DNA of 64,000 nt. Origin: Silicimonas algicola (GTDB taxonomy: Bacteria; Pseudomonadota; Alphaproteobacteria; Rhodobacterales; Rhodobacteraceae). Numbering within the stretch: the stretch's first letter is position 1; each line of letters starts with the position of its first letter. The notes under the pieces were generated by a model, which was given only the letters and a program-made list of their open reading frames with translations, made no database searches and was not told the DNA's origin. Below are positions 25,381 through 34,948 of this stretch, in pieces. The stretch is from positions 304,001 to 368,000 of the forward strand of contig NZ_QGGV01000001.1 in the NCBI RefSeq assembly GCF_003148765.1. The letters run 5' to 3'. Made by a program: the position numbers and the translations under genes.

Positions 25381-28149
25381 ATGTTCATGCTTGGCCCCCT
25401 TGGTTTCCTGGCGCCCTGGCTTCTGTTGGGCCTCGTCATGCTGCCGATCCTGTGGCTTCTGCTTCGCGCCGTGCCGCCCGCGCCGATCCGCAGGCGGTTT
25501 CCCGGCGTGGCGCTTCTTCTCGGGCTTACGGACGACGAGACGCAGACCGACCGGACGCCCTGGTGGCTTCTCTTGTTGCGCACCATCGCAATCGCGGCGG
25601 CCATCATCGGCTTTGCGGGTCCGATCCTTAATCCCAAGGCCGACGCCGGGGGAACCGGGCCGCTTCTGGTGCTCGTCGACGACACCTGGGCGGCGGCGCA
25701 GGACTGGAACCAGCGGATCGACCGGATCGAGACCCTTCTGGTCGAGGCGACGCAGGCCGGGCGGGAAACCGCGGTGGTGGCGGTCTCGGACCTGACCCCG
25801 GACGCGGCGATTCCTTTCCGTGCCGCGCAGGACTGGAGCGCGACGCTGCCGATGCTGGAGCCGAAGCCCTGGATGCCCGAGGCCGAGGCCGTCACGGCCT
25901 GGGCCGAGGAACTGAGCGGCGGGTTCGACACCTTCTGGCTGTCCGACGGCGTGGACCAGCCGTGGCGCTCGGCACTTCTCGACAGCCTTCAGGATCGGGG
26001 CGCGGTTTCGGTCTTCGAGGCGGCGCGCCCGGTCGTTGCGTTGAAGCCCGCCGTCTTCGAAGATGGCGCGATCCGACTGAGTGCAATCCGCAACCGGACA
26101 GGGTCCGAGGCTGAGATCAGCGTCGCCGCCCACGGGCTCGACCCGGCCGGCATCCCGCGCCAGCTTGCCACCGTCGACATCGCCTTCGCGGCGGGCGAGG
26201 CCGAGGCGTCCGCGCTTCTGTCGCTGCCAGCCGAGCTGCGCAATCGCGTGACCCGGTTCGAAATCTCGGGCGCACGGTCTGCGGGAGCGGTGACGCTTGG
26301 CGACGACAGTCTCCGCCGCCGCGAGATCGCCATCGTGGCCGCGCGGGACGAACGCGAGGGTCTCCAGCTTCTGTCGCAGACGCACTACCTCGAACAGGCG
26401 CTGGAGCCGAACGCCGACCTGATTCACGGGGCGATTTCGGACCTGGTGCTGGCGAACCCCGACGTGATCGTCCTGGCGGATGTCGTGTCGCTTGCGGGCG
26501 CCGAGGCCGAAGCGCTGGAGGAGTGGACGCGCAAGGGCGGCCTTCTGGTGCGCTTCGCCGGTCCGCGGCTGGCGGCGTCCGACCTGGGGCGCGAGGCAGA
26601 GGACGTTCTCATGCCCGTGCGGCTGCGCGCAGGCGGGCGGACCGTGGGCGGCGCGATGAGTTGGGGAGAGCCCAAGGCGCTGCGGACGTTTTCGGCCGAG
26701 AGCCCGTTCTTCGGCTTGCCCATCCCCGAGGACGTGACGGTGTCGAGCCAGGTCATGGCCCAGCCCGACCCGACACTGGCGGAACGCACCATCGCGACGC
26801 TCGCGGACGGGACACCCCTTGTGACGCGCAAGCGTCTGGATCTCGGGCAGGTCGTCCTGTTCCACGTCACCGCGAATGCCGAATGGTCGACGCTGCCGCT
26901 TTCGGGGCTCTTCGTGCAGATGCTCGAGCGGCTGGCCGTGTCGACGCGCCTCGCCGCGCTCGAACCCGGCGATCTTGTCGGGACGACCTGGACCCTGGAT
27001 CAGGCGGTGACGGGCTTTGGAGAAGTGGTCGATGCCGGGACGACCCCGGGCATTGCGGGCGAACGTCTGGCGGGCGAAGCGCCCGGGCCGGAGTTGCCGC
27101 CAGGCCTTTATGCCGGTGAGACGCGGCGCATCGCGCTGAATGCCGTGGCCGAGGATATGAGCCTGGCCCCGGTGGTCTGGCCGGGCGACGTGACGGTGGA
27201 AGGATTTGCCGTGGCCGAGGAACTGCCTCTGAAGGGCGCGCTCTTGTCTCTGGCCCTGCTGGCCCTGATGATCGACGTCTTCGCCACTCTCCTCCTCTCG
27301 GGCAGGCTGTCGCGACAGGCGACGGCGGCGGCGCTGGTCGTGCTGGCGATGGCGCTGCCCGCTCCCCGTGCCGAGGCTCAGGAGGAGCTCGACGTAGAAC
27401 GCCTGATCGCCGCCACTTCGGAGGTGACGCTCGCGCATGTCGTCACCGGCGACGCGGCGGTGGACGAGGCGGCCCAGGCGGGGATGCAAGGGCTGTCGCA
27501 GGTCCTGTTCCGGCGGACGTCGATCGAGCCGGGCGAACCCGTGGCGGTGAACCTCGAGACCGACGAGCTTTCGGTGTATCCGTTTCTCTACTGGCCCATC
27601 ACCGAACAGCAGCCGCGCCCCTCGGAGGAAGCCTATGAGAAGCTGAACCTCTATCTGAGGACCGGGGGCCTGATCCTGTTCGACACGCGCGACGCGGGCA
27701 CGGCCGGGTTCACGAACGGCAGCCCCAATGGGCGCAAGCTTCAGCAGCTCGCTCTTCCGCTGGACATTCCGCCTCTCGAGCCGATCCCGGCGGATCACGT
27801 CCTGACGCGGACCTTCTATCTCCTCCAGGACTTTCCCGGCCGCCATATAAGCCGCGACGTCTGGGTCGAGGCCGCACCCGCCGATGCGCAGCAGGCCGAG
27901 GGGATGCCGTTCCGGAACCTCAACGACAACGTGACACCCGTGGTGATCGGCGGGAACGACTGGGCCACGGCCTGGGCGTCGGATGAAAACGGTCGGCCCC
28001 TTTATCCCGTGGGTCGCGGTTTTGCGGGCGAGAGACAGCGCGAGATGGCCTATCGTTTCGGAGTGAACCTCGTGATGCATGTGCTCACCGGCAACTATAA
28101 GTCGGACCAGGTTCACGTCCCCGCCCTTCTTGACAGGCTTGGCCAATGA
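25381..28149 (+). CDS. BatA-like N-terminus with C-terminal DUF4159, membrane protein
   Basis: 922 residues. The first 80 residues form the aerotolerance-regulator N-terminal domain: FLAPWLLLGLVMLPILWLLL then RRRFPGVALLLGL, and a second helix near 65-80. A VWA-like region follows (LLVLVDDTWAAAQDW), then a glutamine-amidotransferase-like domain near 350. Helices near 620-660 (LLSLALLALMIDVFATLLL) precede the C-terminal DUF4159 domain from about residue 680, including ILFDTRDAGTAGFTNG and YSVG-like turns. It is part of the MoxR operon; probable inner-membrane partner of the ATPase. Its stop overlaps the next start. Confidence 0.88.
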   Translation: MFMLGPLGFLAPWLLLGLVMLPILWLLLRAVPPAPIRRRFPGVALLLGLTDDETQTDRTPWWLLLLRTIAIAAAIIGFAGPILNPKADAGGTGPLLVLVDDTWAAAQDWNQRIDRIETLLVEATQAGRETAVVAVSDLTPDAAIPFRAAQDWSATLPMLEPKPWMPEAEAVTAWAEELSGGFDTFWLSDGVDQPWRSALLDSLQDRGAVSVFEAARPVVALKPAVFEDGAIRLSAIRNRTGSEAEISVAAHGLDPAGIPRQLATVDIAFAAGEAEASALLSLPAELRNRVTRFEISGARSAGAVTLGDDSLRRREIAIVAARDEREGLQLLSQTHYLEQALEPNADLIHGAISDLVLANPDVIVLADVVSLAGAEAEALEEWTRKGGLLVRFAGPRLAASDLGREAEDVLMPVRLRAGGRTVGGAMSWGEPKALRTFSAESPFFGLPIPEDVTVSSQVMAQPDPTLAERTIATLADGTPLVTRKRLDLGQVVLFHVTANAEWSTLPLSGLFVQMLERLAVSTRLAALEPGDLVGTTWTLDQAVTGFGEVVDAGTTPGIAGERLAGEAPGPELPPGLYAGETRRIALNAVAEDMSLAPVVWPGDVTVEGFAVAEELPLKGALLSLALLALMIDVFATLLLSGRLSRQATAAALVVLAMALPAPRAEAQEELDVERLIAATSEVTLAHVVTGDAAVDEAAQAGMQGLSQVLFRRTSIEPGEPVAVNLETDELSVYPFLYWPITEQQPRPSEEAYEKLNLYLRTGGLILFDTRDAGTAGFTNGSPNGRKLQQLALPLDIPPLEPIPADHVLTRTFYLLQDFPGRHISRDVWVEAAPADAQQAEGMPFRNLNDNVTPVVIGGNDWATAWASDENGRPLYPVGRGFAGERQREMAYRFGVNLVMHVLTGNYKSDQVHVPALLDRLGQ

Positions 28150-30215
28150 CGTCCGGAAGCGTGATCTTCGACCCTCTTCTGCCGTGGCCCGTGCTTTGGG
28201 TCGCCTGCGGGCTGGCTGCGCTGTTCATCGGGCTTGCGCTGTGGCGCGGCCTCAAGGGATGGGGCCTTCGCGCCCTTGCGCTGGCGGCCGTCCTTCTGGC
28301 CATCGCGAATCCGTCGCTTCAGATCGAGGACCGTGATCCCCTGACCGACATCGTCGTTCTCGTCGTGGACGAGAGCGCCAGCCAGGGCATCGACGTCCGG
28401 CCCGAGCAGATCGCGTCGGCCATCGCAGGCGTCGAGGCTGAAGTCGCGCAGCTTCCCAACACAGAACTGAAGATCGTGCGCATGGGTGACAGCGACGGCA
28501 ACCGCGGATCTCTGGTGATGGAGGCGCTCTCGACCGCGCTGGCGGATGAACCGCGCGCCAGGCTGGCGGGGGCGATCCTGTTGACCGACGGACAGGTCCA
28601 CGACATCGAGCGGATGCCCGACATGCCCGCTCCCCTGCACACCCTTCTGACAGGTGAGGACAACGATTGGGACCGCCGTCTTGTCGTGCGCAACGCGCCG
28701 GCCTTCGCGATCATCGGCGAGCCCGTTACGCTGACGCTGAGGGTCGAGGACCAGGGTGCGGTCCCTGATTTGCCCGGGCTGGCGGAAATCGAGATCTCGG
28801 TCGACGGCTACGAGCCGCAGGTCTTTCAGGTCCCGATCGGCGAGGACCTGGAACTGCCAATCACGCTTCAGCACGGCGGCATGAACGTGATCCAGCTTGT
28901 CCTTCCGGAACAGGAGGGTGAGCTGACCAACCGCAACAACGCCGCCGCCATCCAGATCAACGGCGTCCGCGACCGTCTGCGCGTTCTCCTCGTCTCGGGC
29001 GAGCCGCACGCGGGCGAGCGGACCTGGCGCAACCTGCTGAAGTCCGACGCCTCGGTCGATCTGGTCCACTTCACCATCCTGCGTCCGCCCGAAAAGCAGG
29101 ACGGTGTGCCGGTCAACGAGCTGTCGCTGATCGCCTTCCCGACGCGGGAGCTGTTTCTCGACAAGATCAGCGAGTTCGACCTCATCATCTTCGACCGCTA
29201 CAAGCGGCGGGGCATCCTGCCGACGCTCTATTTCGACAACGTTCGTCAGTATGTCATGGACGGCGGTGCGCTTCTTGTTGCCGCCGGTCCCGACTTCGCT
29301 TCGGCGGATTCGATCTATCGGACGCCACTGGCCGATATCCTGCCGGCGGAGCCGACCGGGCGGGTAAGAGACGAGCTGTTCCTGCCGAAGGTGACCGAGA
29401 TCGGCGAGCGGCATCCGGTGACGGAAGGACTGACGCCGCCCGACGACGAGACGGCCGAGGACGCCTTGCCCTGGGGTCGATGGATGCGGCTTGTCGATGT
29501 TTCGCCCCTTCGAGGTGACGTGGTGATGTCTGGGGCGGAGGATCGGCCCCTCTTGATGCTCGACCGCCCCGGCGAGGGTCGCGTGGCGCTGCTGGCCTCG
29601 GATCACGCCTGGCTCTGGTCGCGCGGCTTCGAGGGCGGCGGGCCGCAGCTGGAACTGTTGCGGCGGCTGGCGCACTGGATGATGAAGGAGCCGGATCTGG
29701 AGGAGGAGGCACTGACCGCCACCGCCGAGGGTCAGACCATGACCATCACGCGCCGCACGCTCGGCGATGCGGTGGGCGAGGTCGAGATCACCGGTCCTGA
29801 TGGCAGCGTCGTGATGGTGCCGCTCGAGGAGGTCTCGCCGGGACGTTTTTCGGCCGATTGGACCGGCCCCGAGATGGGTCTCTACCGTCTCAAGGAAGGC
29901 GACATGGAAAGCGTCGTCGCCCTGGGGCCCGCAGCGCCCAAGGAATTCGAGGAGACGCTGGCGACGCCCGACGTTCTGGCCGAGGCGGTGGCTGCGACCT
30001 CGGGCGGCATCCATCGCATCTCGGATGGTATCCCCGACATCCGGCGCACGCGCGAAGGTCGCGCCGCCACCGGGCGAGGCTGGATCGGTATTACCCCGCG
30101 CGAGGCCTATCTGACGGCCGACATCCGTGTGTCGCCGCTTCTTCCGGCCTGGGCGATGCTTCTGATCGCCTCGATGCTGGCCATAGGGGCGTGGCTCTGG
30201 GAGGGCCGGCGGTGA
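28146..30215 (+). CDS. Large membrane protein with VWA/glutamine-amidotransferase-like domains
   Basis: 689 residues. Two N-terminal helices (PVLWVACGLAALFIGLAL; LRALALAAVLLAIANPSL) lead to a VWA-like domain with IVVLVVDESASQGIDV, a DxSxS metal-site motif (about residues 65-80). A type-1 glutamine amidotransferase-like fold follows (LRVLLVSGEPHAGERTW; YVMDGGALLVAAGPDF), apparently without the catalytic Cys. A final helix near 670 ends the protein. It is coupled to both neighbours (ATGA and GTGA). Homologues are always found with MoxR and DUF58 in alphaproteobacteria, as far as I recall; function unknown. Confidence 0.85.
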   Translation: MTSGSVIFDPLLPWPVLWVACGLAALFIGLALWRGLKGWGLRALALAAVLLAIANPSLQIEDRDPLTDIVVLVVDESASQGIDVRPEQIASAIAGVEAEVAQLPNTELKIVRMGDSDGNRGSLVMEALSTALADEPRARLAGAILLTDGQVHDIERMPDMPAPLHTLLTGEDNDWDRRLVVRNAPAFAIIGEPVTLTLRVEDQGAVPDLPGLAEIEISVDGYEPQVFQVPIGEDLELPITLQHGGMNVIQLVLPEQEGELTNRNNAAAIQINGVRDRLRVLLVSGEPHAGERTWRNLLKSDASVDLVHFTILRPPEKQDGVPVNELSLIAFPTRELFLDKISEFDLIIFDRYKRRGILPTLYFDNVRQYVMDGGALLVAAGPDFASADSIYRTPLADILPAEPTGRVRDELFLPKVTEIGERHPVTEGLTPPDDETAEDALPWGRWMRLVDVSPLRGDVVMSGAEDRPLLMLDRPGEGRVALLASDHAWLWSRGFEGGGPQLELLRRLAHWMMKEPDLEEEALTATAEGQTMTITRRTLGDAVGEVEITGPDGSVVMVPLEEVSPGRFSADWTGPEMGLYRLKEGDMESVVALGPAAPKEFEETLATPDVLAEAVAATSGGIHRISDGIPDIRRTREGRAATGRGWIGITPREAYLTADIRVSPLLPAWAMLLIASMLAIGAWLWEGRR

Positions 30216-30832
30216 AGCCAGCGGTCGCCGCCGCGATCCTCATCCTGGCTTTACCGGCCTCCGCCGATCCGGTCCGACCGATGGACGAAACGCGGCTGGC
30301 CGATCTCGACGCCCTTCTCGGCTCGACACTGCGGGGCGCCTTCGCCTCGGGGACACCAAGCGACATCGCTATTCTGGTCGAGGCTTTGGAAGGCGAAGCC
30401 GGAGCACCCGAGAGTCTTGAGGGCGAGTGGCGCTGCCGCTGGCTGAAGATGGGCGACCTTGTGCCTCTGGTCGTCTACCCTGACTTCGCCTGCCGGATGG
30501 AGGACACGCAGTCGGGTTGGCGCATCGAGAAGGTCACGGGGTCACAGCGCTTCACGGGAACGCTGGAAGAGCAGGAGGGCGGGATCGTCTTCACGGGCGT
30601 CGCCTTTACCTCGGGTGGACCCGCAACCGACTATGCGGGACTGCCGCCCGACAGCCAGGAGCCCGTGGAGCCCGGCCAGACGGTCGCAATGGTGGGTCTC
30701 TTCGAGCAGGTAGGTCCCAGGCGGGCCAGGATTCTTCTTCCGGACCCGATCCTGGAAAGCCGCTTCGACATCATCCAGCTGACACGCGGCGCGGCGACCC
30801 GGTACGCGCTCCGGAGCTGCGCCAAAATTTAG
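30212..30832 (+). CDS. DUF4893 domain-containing exported protein
   Basis: 206 residues from a GTG that overlaps the previous stop. A signal peptide (KPAVAAAILILALPASA) ends near residue 20. The mature part contains LEGEWRCRWLKMGDLVPLVV (about residues 73-92) and GWRIEKVTGSQRFTGTL, which I recognise as the DUF4893 pattern. Function unknown; the domain is periplasmic and often sits at the end of MoxR operons. No terminator is evident before the next gene. Confidence 0.75.
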   Translation: MKPAVAAAILILALPASADPVRPMDETRLADLDALLGSTLRGAFASGTPSDIAILVEALEGEAGAPESLEGEWRCRWLKMGDLVPLVVYPDFACRMEDTQSGWRIEKVTGSQRFTGTLEEQEGGIVFTGVAFTSGGPATDYAGLPPDSQEPVEPGQTVAMVGLFEQVGPRRARILLPDPILESRFDIIQLTRGAATRYALRSCAKI

Positions 30833-30875
30833 ACTGAATTTAAGCTTAACGTTTGCGCGCTAGCGGGAGAATCCT

Positions 30876-31496
30876 ATGCGTGCGAGTAAAGATTTGATCA
30901 GTCTTGAAACGGAGTGGGGCATCTCGGTCAGCGAGGCCATGCCGCGCAAGGGGCCGGCGGACTATGCTCTCTATTTCGTCAGCATCGTCTTCCTGATCTT
31001 TGCCTCCCTCGTGATGCTTCCTCCCCTTGTTGCGCTGATCCTCCTTCCCCGAAGCGATGGTCTGTTCCTTGAGCTATCAGTCGTCGCTGCCTTGTTCGCG
31101 GCAGGCTTCTTCCTGCGGCACCTGTCGCGCCGGGGCCCGAAGAACGCGCTTCAGATCGACCGCGCGTCGGGAGAAGTCCGCTTGGGGTCGGTCGACACCA
31201 AGGGTGTCTTCGTCCGACACCGCGTCTGCCCCCTGACGGCGATCGAGCGGATCGAGGTCGACAGCGACTCGCGCGAATTGCGTCTGGTGATGAACGGCCA
31301 GACGGCGAACATCCGGCTTGCCACGCGTAACACCGAAATGCTGGAGCGCGTCGCCGACGAGATCTGGGTCGCACGCGAAAAGGCGCGCGCCCTTCCGATC
31401 CGCTCGCGGCTGCAAAGCAAGCTCTTCGGAATCGAGGCCTCGGCACGCGAACTGTCGAAGCGCGTCAAGTCGCGGGTCCGCAGCCGGGCGGTCTGA
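30876..31496 (+). CDS. Hypothetical membrane protein with PH-like C-terminal region
   Basis: 206 residues with two helices (YALYFVSIVFLIFASLVML and LVALILLPRSDGLFLELSVV, about residues 30-90) and a soluble beta-rich part: NALQIDRASGEVRLGSVDTK then IERIEVDSDSRELRLVMNG (about 90-145), which resembles a bacterial PH domain. The C-terminus is very basic. Not recognised as a named family. The leader contains TTTAAGCTTAACG, an AT-rich palindrome that could be a promoter element. It converges with trpB, with 15 nt between stops. Confidence 0.7.
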   Translation: MRASKDLISLETEWGISVSEAMPRKGPADYALYFVSIVFLIFASLVMLPPLVALILLPRSDGLFLELSVVAALFAAGFFLRHLSRRGPKNALQIDRASGEVRLGSVDTKGVFVRHRVCPLTAIERIEVDSDSRELRLVMNGQTANIRLATRNTEMLERVADEIWVAREKARALPIRSRLQSKLFGIEASARELSKRVKSRVRSRAV

Positions 31497-31511
31497 CCGC
31501 CCGGGCGGACC

Positions 31512-32741
31512 TCAGAGCTGTCCCATGTCCCAGCCAAGGGCGCGCGCGACGGTGAAGATATCCTTGTCGCCCCGGCCACACATGTTCATGCAGATGATGT
31601 GATCGGGCGGCAGGTCCGGCGCGATCTTCATCACATGCGCAAGGGCGTGCGACGGCTCGAGAGCGGGAATGATGCCTTCCATCTCGCAGCAGAGCTTGAA
31701 CGCCTCAAGCGCCTCGGCATCGGTGATCGCGACGTATTCCGCCCGCCCGACCTCGTGCAGCCAGGAGTGCTCGGGGCCTATGCCCGGATAATCCAGACCG
31801 GCCGAGATCGAGAAGCCCTCGAGGATCTGGCCGTCCGCGTCCTGGAGGAGATAGGTCCGGTTGCCATGAAGGACGCCGGGACGTCCGCCGGTGAGCGAGG
31901 CGCAATGCTCCATCTTCTCGTTGACGCCCTTGCCGCCGGCCTCCACGCCGATGATCCGAACCTCCTTGTCGTCGAGGAACGGGAAGAAGAGGCCCATGGC
32001 GTTCGAGCCTCCGCCAATGGCGGCGATGATGGTGTCGGGCAGGCGGCCCTCGGCCTCCATCATCTGCTCTTTCGCTTCTTTCCCGATGATCGACTGGAAG
32101 TCGCGGACCATGGCCGGATAGGGGTGCGGGCCGGCGACCGTGCCGATGCAGTAGAAGGTGTCGCGGACGTTCGTGACCCAGTCGCGGAGCGCGTCGTTCA
32201 TCGCGTCCTTAAGAGTGCCGCGTCCACTTGTCACCGGGATCACTTCGGCGCCCAGAAGCTTCATGCGGAAGACGTTCGGCTTCTGTCGCTCGACGTCGTG
32301 CGCCCCCATGTAGACGACGCACTTCAGGCCGAACTTGGCGCAGACCGTCGCCGTGGCGACACCGTGCTGGCCCGCGCCGGTTTCGGCGATGATCCGCGTC
32401 TTGCCCATTCGACGAGCGAGGATGATCTGGCCGAGCACGTTGTTGATCTTGTGCGCGCCGGTGTGGTTCAGCTCGTCGCGCTTCATGTAGACCTTGGCGC
32501 CGCCGAGGTGATCGGTCAGGCGTTCGGCGAAATAAAGCGGCGAGGGCCGGCCGACGTAGTGCTTCCAGAGGAAGTCCATCTCGGCCCAGAAGCTGTCGTC
32601 GGTCTTGGCGCGCTCGTACTCGGCCTCGAGATCGAGGATCAGCGGCATCAGCGTCTCGGACACGAAGCGTCCGCCGAAGATGCCGAAGCGACCATTCTCG
32701 TCCGGGCCGGTCTTGTAGCTGTTGGTCAGGTCGTTGGCCAT
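31512..32741 (-). CDS. trpB: Tryptophan synthase beta subunit
   Basis: 409 residues; joins indole and serine to make tryptophan. The PLP lysine is K98 in [11 protein letters not shown], the conserved glutamate is in [13 protein letters not shown], and the phosphate loop is IGGGSNAMG. Start [20 protein letters not shown] is typical, with GAGG 7 nt upstream. That GAGG lies inside a strong leader hairpin (32749-32790). Neither trpA nor trpF is adjacent, so the gene is transcribed apart from its partner subunit; trpS is about 1.1 kb upstream on the same strand. Confidence 0.97.
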   Translation of the reverse strand: MANDLTNSYKTGPDENGRFGIFGGRFVSETLMPLILDLEAEYERAKTDDSFWAEMDFLWKHYVGRPSPLYFAERLTDHLGGAKVYMKRDELNHTGAHKINNVLGQIILARRMGKTRIIAETGAGQHGVATATVCAKFGLKCVVYMGAHDVERQKPNVFRMKLLGAEVIPVTSGRGTLKDAMNDALRDWVTNVRDTFYCIGTVAGPHPYPAMVRDFQSIIGKEAKEQMMEAEGRLPDTIIAAIGGGSNAMGLFFPFLDDKEVRIIGVEAGGKGVNEKMEHCASLTGGRPGVLHGNRTYLLQDADGQILEGFSISAGLDYPGIGPEHSWLHEVGRAEYVAITDAEALEAFKLCCEMEGIIPALEPSHALAHVMKIAPDLPPDHIICMNMCGRGDKDIFTVARALGWDMGQL

Positions 32742-32748
32742 CGTGTCA

Positions 32749-32790
32749 CCTCGCAGTTGACGCCCGGTCTATCCGCCGGGGCGTGCGAGG
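32749..32790 (-). promoter_or_regulatory. Leader hairpin covering the trpB ribosome binding site
   Basis: In trpB mRNA sense the leader reads CCTCGCA, then CGCCCCGG, an 8-nt loop, CCGGGCG, a 5-nt spacer, and TGCGAGG. The outer arms (32784-32790 and 32749-32755) pair over 7 bp, and the inner arms pair over 7 bp with one bulged C. The GAGG of the trpB ribosome site is part of the last arm, so the folded form would hide it. No leader peptide rich in Trp codons is visible. Confidence 0.5.
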
Positions 32791-32812
32791 TAAATGGGCC
32801 CCCGAACGCGAA

Positions 32813-32835
32813 ACGGCGGGGCATGGCCCCGCCGT
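32813..32835 (-). terminator. Intrinsic terminator after the VPLPA-CTERM gene
   Basis: ACGGCGGGGC (32813-32822) and GCCCCGCCGT (32826-32835) form a perfect 10-bp stem with a 3-nt loop; on the minus strand it is followed by TTTCGC. It lies 26 nt after the VPLPA-CTERM stop and before the trpB leader, so trpB is transcribed separately. Confidence 0.65.
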
Positions 32836-32860
32836 CGCGACGTGAGAGGATCGGGTGGGG

Positions 32861-33595
32861 TCAGGCGCGCTTGCGTCGAACGAAGCCGAGGACGCCGAGA
32901 CCGGCCAGGAGGAGGGGCATGCCCGCGGGAAGCGGGACTTCGGACATATCGGGCGTATCGACCGGCGCGATGTCGCCGGCGACCGCCAGGTTGTCGAGGT
33001 CGGTCCGGAAGAGCGTCGTTCCCAGAAGACCGCCGCCTGTCAGGCCGGTGTAGTCGACGACCATGCGAGTGAAGATGTCGGTCCCGCGCGCCAGGCCTTC
33101 GCGGATCACACCGTCAAGGTAGGTTACGCCGATGGCTCCCTCGAGGGCATCGCCGCCCGTCGTCGAATAGCCGTAGCCGATCTTGGTGCCGAGCGTGTCG
33201 CCGCGCGTTCCGTCGTTGATGCCCGACAGGATGTCGAAGACGGCGTTCCCCGTTGCCGCGTTCAGCTCCAGGGAGGCGAGGCTCATCGAGGTGACGAGAT
33301 TGTAGCTGCCCGTCGAGAAGGTCAGATCGAGGCCCGATCCCGAAACGCCGCCAAGAAGGCCCGAGATGGTGCCCCAGGTCAGCGTCTCGGTCAGACCGCC
33401 GACATAGGTCGCGATGACCGTCATGCCGTCGATCTCGTCGCCGTCCACGCTGGTGTTGGTATCGAAGCCGTTCTGTGTGACGTGAAGATCGCCTTCGTCA
33501 GTGGCGATATTGACCGTGGCAGCCGAAGCCGAGGCCGCCATGAAGGCGAGGGCAATTGCCGCTGCGCCTGTCTTCAAAAGGTCATTGCTTGCCAT
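32861..33595 (-). CDS. VPLPA-CTERM sorting domain-containing protein
   Basis: 244 residues. A signal peptide (TGAAAIALAFMAASASA) is cleaved near residue 25. The central part is low in charged residues and rich in Gly, Thr and Ser, with beta-repeats, as in extracellular matrix proteins. The C-terminus is a textbook sorting signal: EVPLPAGMPLLLAGLGVLGF followed by VRRKRA, i.e. motif, hydrophobic helix and basic tail. Such proteins are processed by an exosortase and go to the surface or the exopolysaccharide matrix. No exosortase or EPS gene is in the window. The ATG at 33595 has GGAG 7 nt upstream. Confidence 0.9.
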   Translation of the reverse strand: MASNDLLKTGAAAIALAFMAASASAATVNIATDEGDLHVTQNGFDTNTSVDGDEIDGMTVIATYVGGLTETLTWGTISGLLGGVSGSGLDLTFSTGSYNLVTSMSLASLELNAATGNAVFDILSGINDGTRGDTLGTKIGYGYSTTGGDALEGAIGVTYLDGVIREGLARGTDIFTRMVVDYTGLTGGGLLGTTLFRTDLDNLAVAGDIAPVDTPDMSEVPLPAGMPLLLAGLGVLGFVRRKRA

Positions 33596-33834
33596 CGTCA
33601 CTCTCCCTACTGAGAAAAATCAAGGGCTTGATAGACTGGCTGCTTTTCATGGGACAAGACCTTTGTGGCAATGTCGGCACCTTTCGGCCCGATTCCGCCC
33701 TGAGCTGGGGCAAATATGTAACGGTCCCGGCGAGCGGGAATTCATTGTATCCAGGCGCGAAACGATGCTGCGAAAAGTAAGGCGGTTTCGTGGCGACGTC
33801 GATCGGGCACGCTTCCCAGCCACTAATCGCGGGC

Positions 33835-34860
33835 TCAGGACGACCGGATCAGGCCCACGATCTCGTGCGTACGGTCGAGGATGGGCGCTGCGATCTCGCG
33901 CGCACGCGCTGCCCCGTTGCCGAGGATGCGGTCGATCTCGCCCGGATCCGCCAGCAGTCGCGTCATCTCGCCGGTGATGGGAGCAAGTGTCTCGACCGCC
34001 ACGTCCGCGAGCGCGGGCTTGAACTGGCCCCAGCCTGCGCCGCCGTGCTCGGCCATGACATCGTCCGTCGTGCGGCCCGAGAGCGCGGCATAGATGTCGA
34101 CGAGGTTCCGCGCTTCGGGACGGTCTTTCAGCTCGGCATAGCTTGCGGGCAGGGGCTCGGGGTCGGTTCTGGCCTTGCGGAACTTCTGGGCGATGGTGTC
34201 GGCGTCGTCCGAAAGGTTGATGCGGCTCATGTCCGAGGGGTCGGACTTGGACATCTTTTTCGTCCCGTCCCGCAAGGACATTACGCGCGTGGCAGGACCT
34301 TCGATGACGGGCTCGGTAATCGGAAAGAAGTCCACGCCGTAGTCGTGGTTGAACTTCGCCGCGATGTCGCGCGTGAGCTCGAGATGCTGCTTCTGGTCCT
34401 CGCCAACGGGAACATGGGTCGCGTGGTAGGCCAGGATGTCTGCGGCCATCAGCGCGGGATAGGCGAAGAGGCCGAGCGAGGCGTTTTCGCTGTTCTTGCC
34501 GGCCTTGTCCTTCCACTGGGTCATCCGACCCATCCATCCCATGCGGGCGACGCAGTTGAAAATCCATGCAAGCTCGGCGTGGGCAGGCACCTGGCTCTGG
34601 TTGAAGAGGATGGACCGCGCCGGATCGACGCCCGCCGCCATGAAAGCGGCCGCCGCCTCGCGGGTCTGGCGGCGCAGGTCGTCCGGGTTCTGCCAGACGG
34701 TGATCGCGTGAAGGTCGACCATGCAGTAGATGCACTCGTGCGTTCCGGCGTCCTGCATCTCGACGAAACGCTTGAGTGCGCCGAGGTAGTTGCCGAGCGT
34801 CAGGCCGCCCGATGGCTGGATGCCCGAGAAGACGCGCGGGGTGAACTGCGCCTGTGTCAT
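33835..34860 (-). CDS. trpS: Tryptophanyl-tRNA synthetase
   Basis: 341 residues of a class I aminoacyl-tRNA synthetase. The ATP-binding motif corresponding to HIGH is [11 protein letters not shown] (about residues 17-27) and the KMSKS loop is [10 protein letters not shown] (about 202-211). [13 protein letters not shown] is the usual second signature. The start [18 protein letters not shown] was chosen over an upstream in-frame extension, with GAGGACC about 7 nt before it. It is divergent from the rhomboid-like gene. Confidence 0.97.
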   Translation of the reverse strand: MTQAQFTPRVFSGIQPSGGLTLGNYLGALKRFVEMQDAGTHECIYCMVDLHAITVWQNPDDLRRQTREAAAAFMAAGVDPARSILFNQSQVPAHAELAWIFNCVARMGWMGRMTQWKDKAGKNSENASLGLFAYPALMAADILAYHATHVPVGEDQKQHLELTRDIAAKFNHDYGVDFFPITEPVIEGPATRVMSLRDGTKKMSKSDPSDMSRINLSDDADTIAQKFRKARTDPEPLPASYAELKDRPEARNLVDIYAALSGRTTDDVMAEHGGAGWGQFKPALADVAVETLAPITGEMTRLLADPGEIDRILGNGAARAREIAAPILDRTHEIVGLIRSS

Positions 34861-34948
34861 GGATCGGTCCTCTGGATCTTCACGTCCGCGCGGCTTACCC
34901 ACGGGGGGAGGGGCCGTCAAGGAAGCCCCGGAGGCGGACGAGGCGGCG

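Noticed and set aside
24844-28146. An 1100-codon open frame on the minus strand opposite DUF58 and the DUF4159 protein
   Set aside because: Antisense shadow caused by GC-rich third positions; the plus-strand genes are coupled by overlapping codons and show clear domains.
30833-30875. TTTAAGCTTAACG before the 206-aa membrane protein as a CtrA site
   Set aside because: The two TTAA boxes are separated by 2 nt, not 7, so it does not fit the consensus.
33556-33780. A 74-codon plus-strand frame upstream of the VPLPA-CTERM gene
   Set aside because: It runs over the signal peptide region of the opposite gene and its promoter, has no ribosome site and no family pattern.
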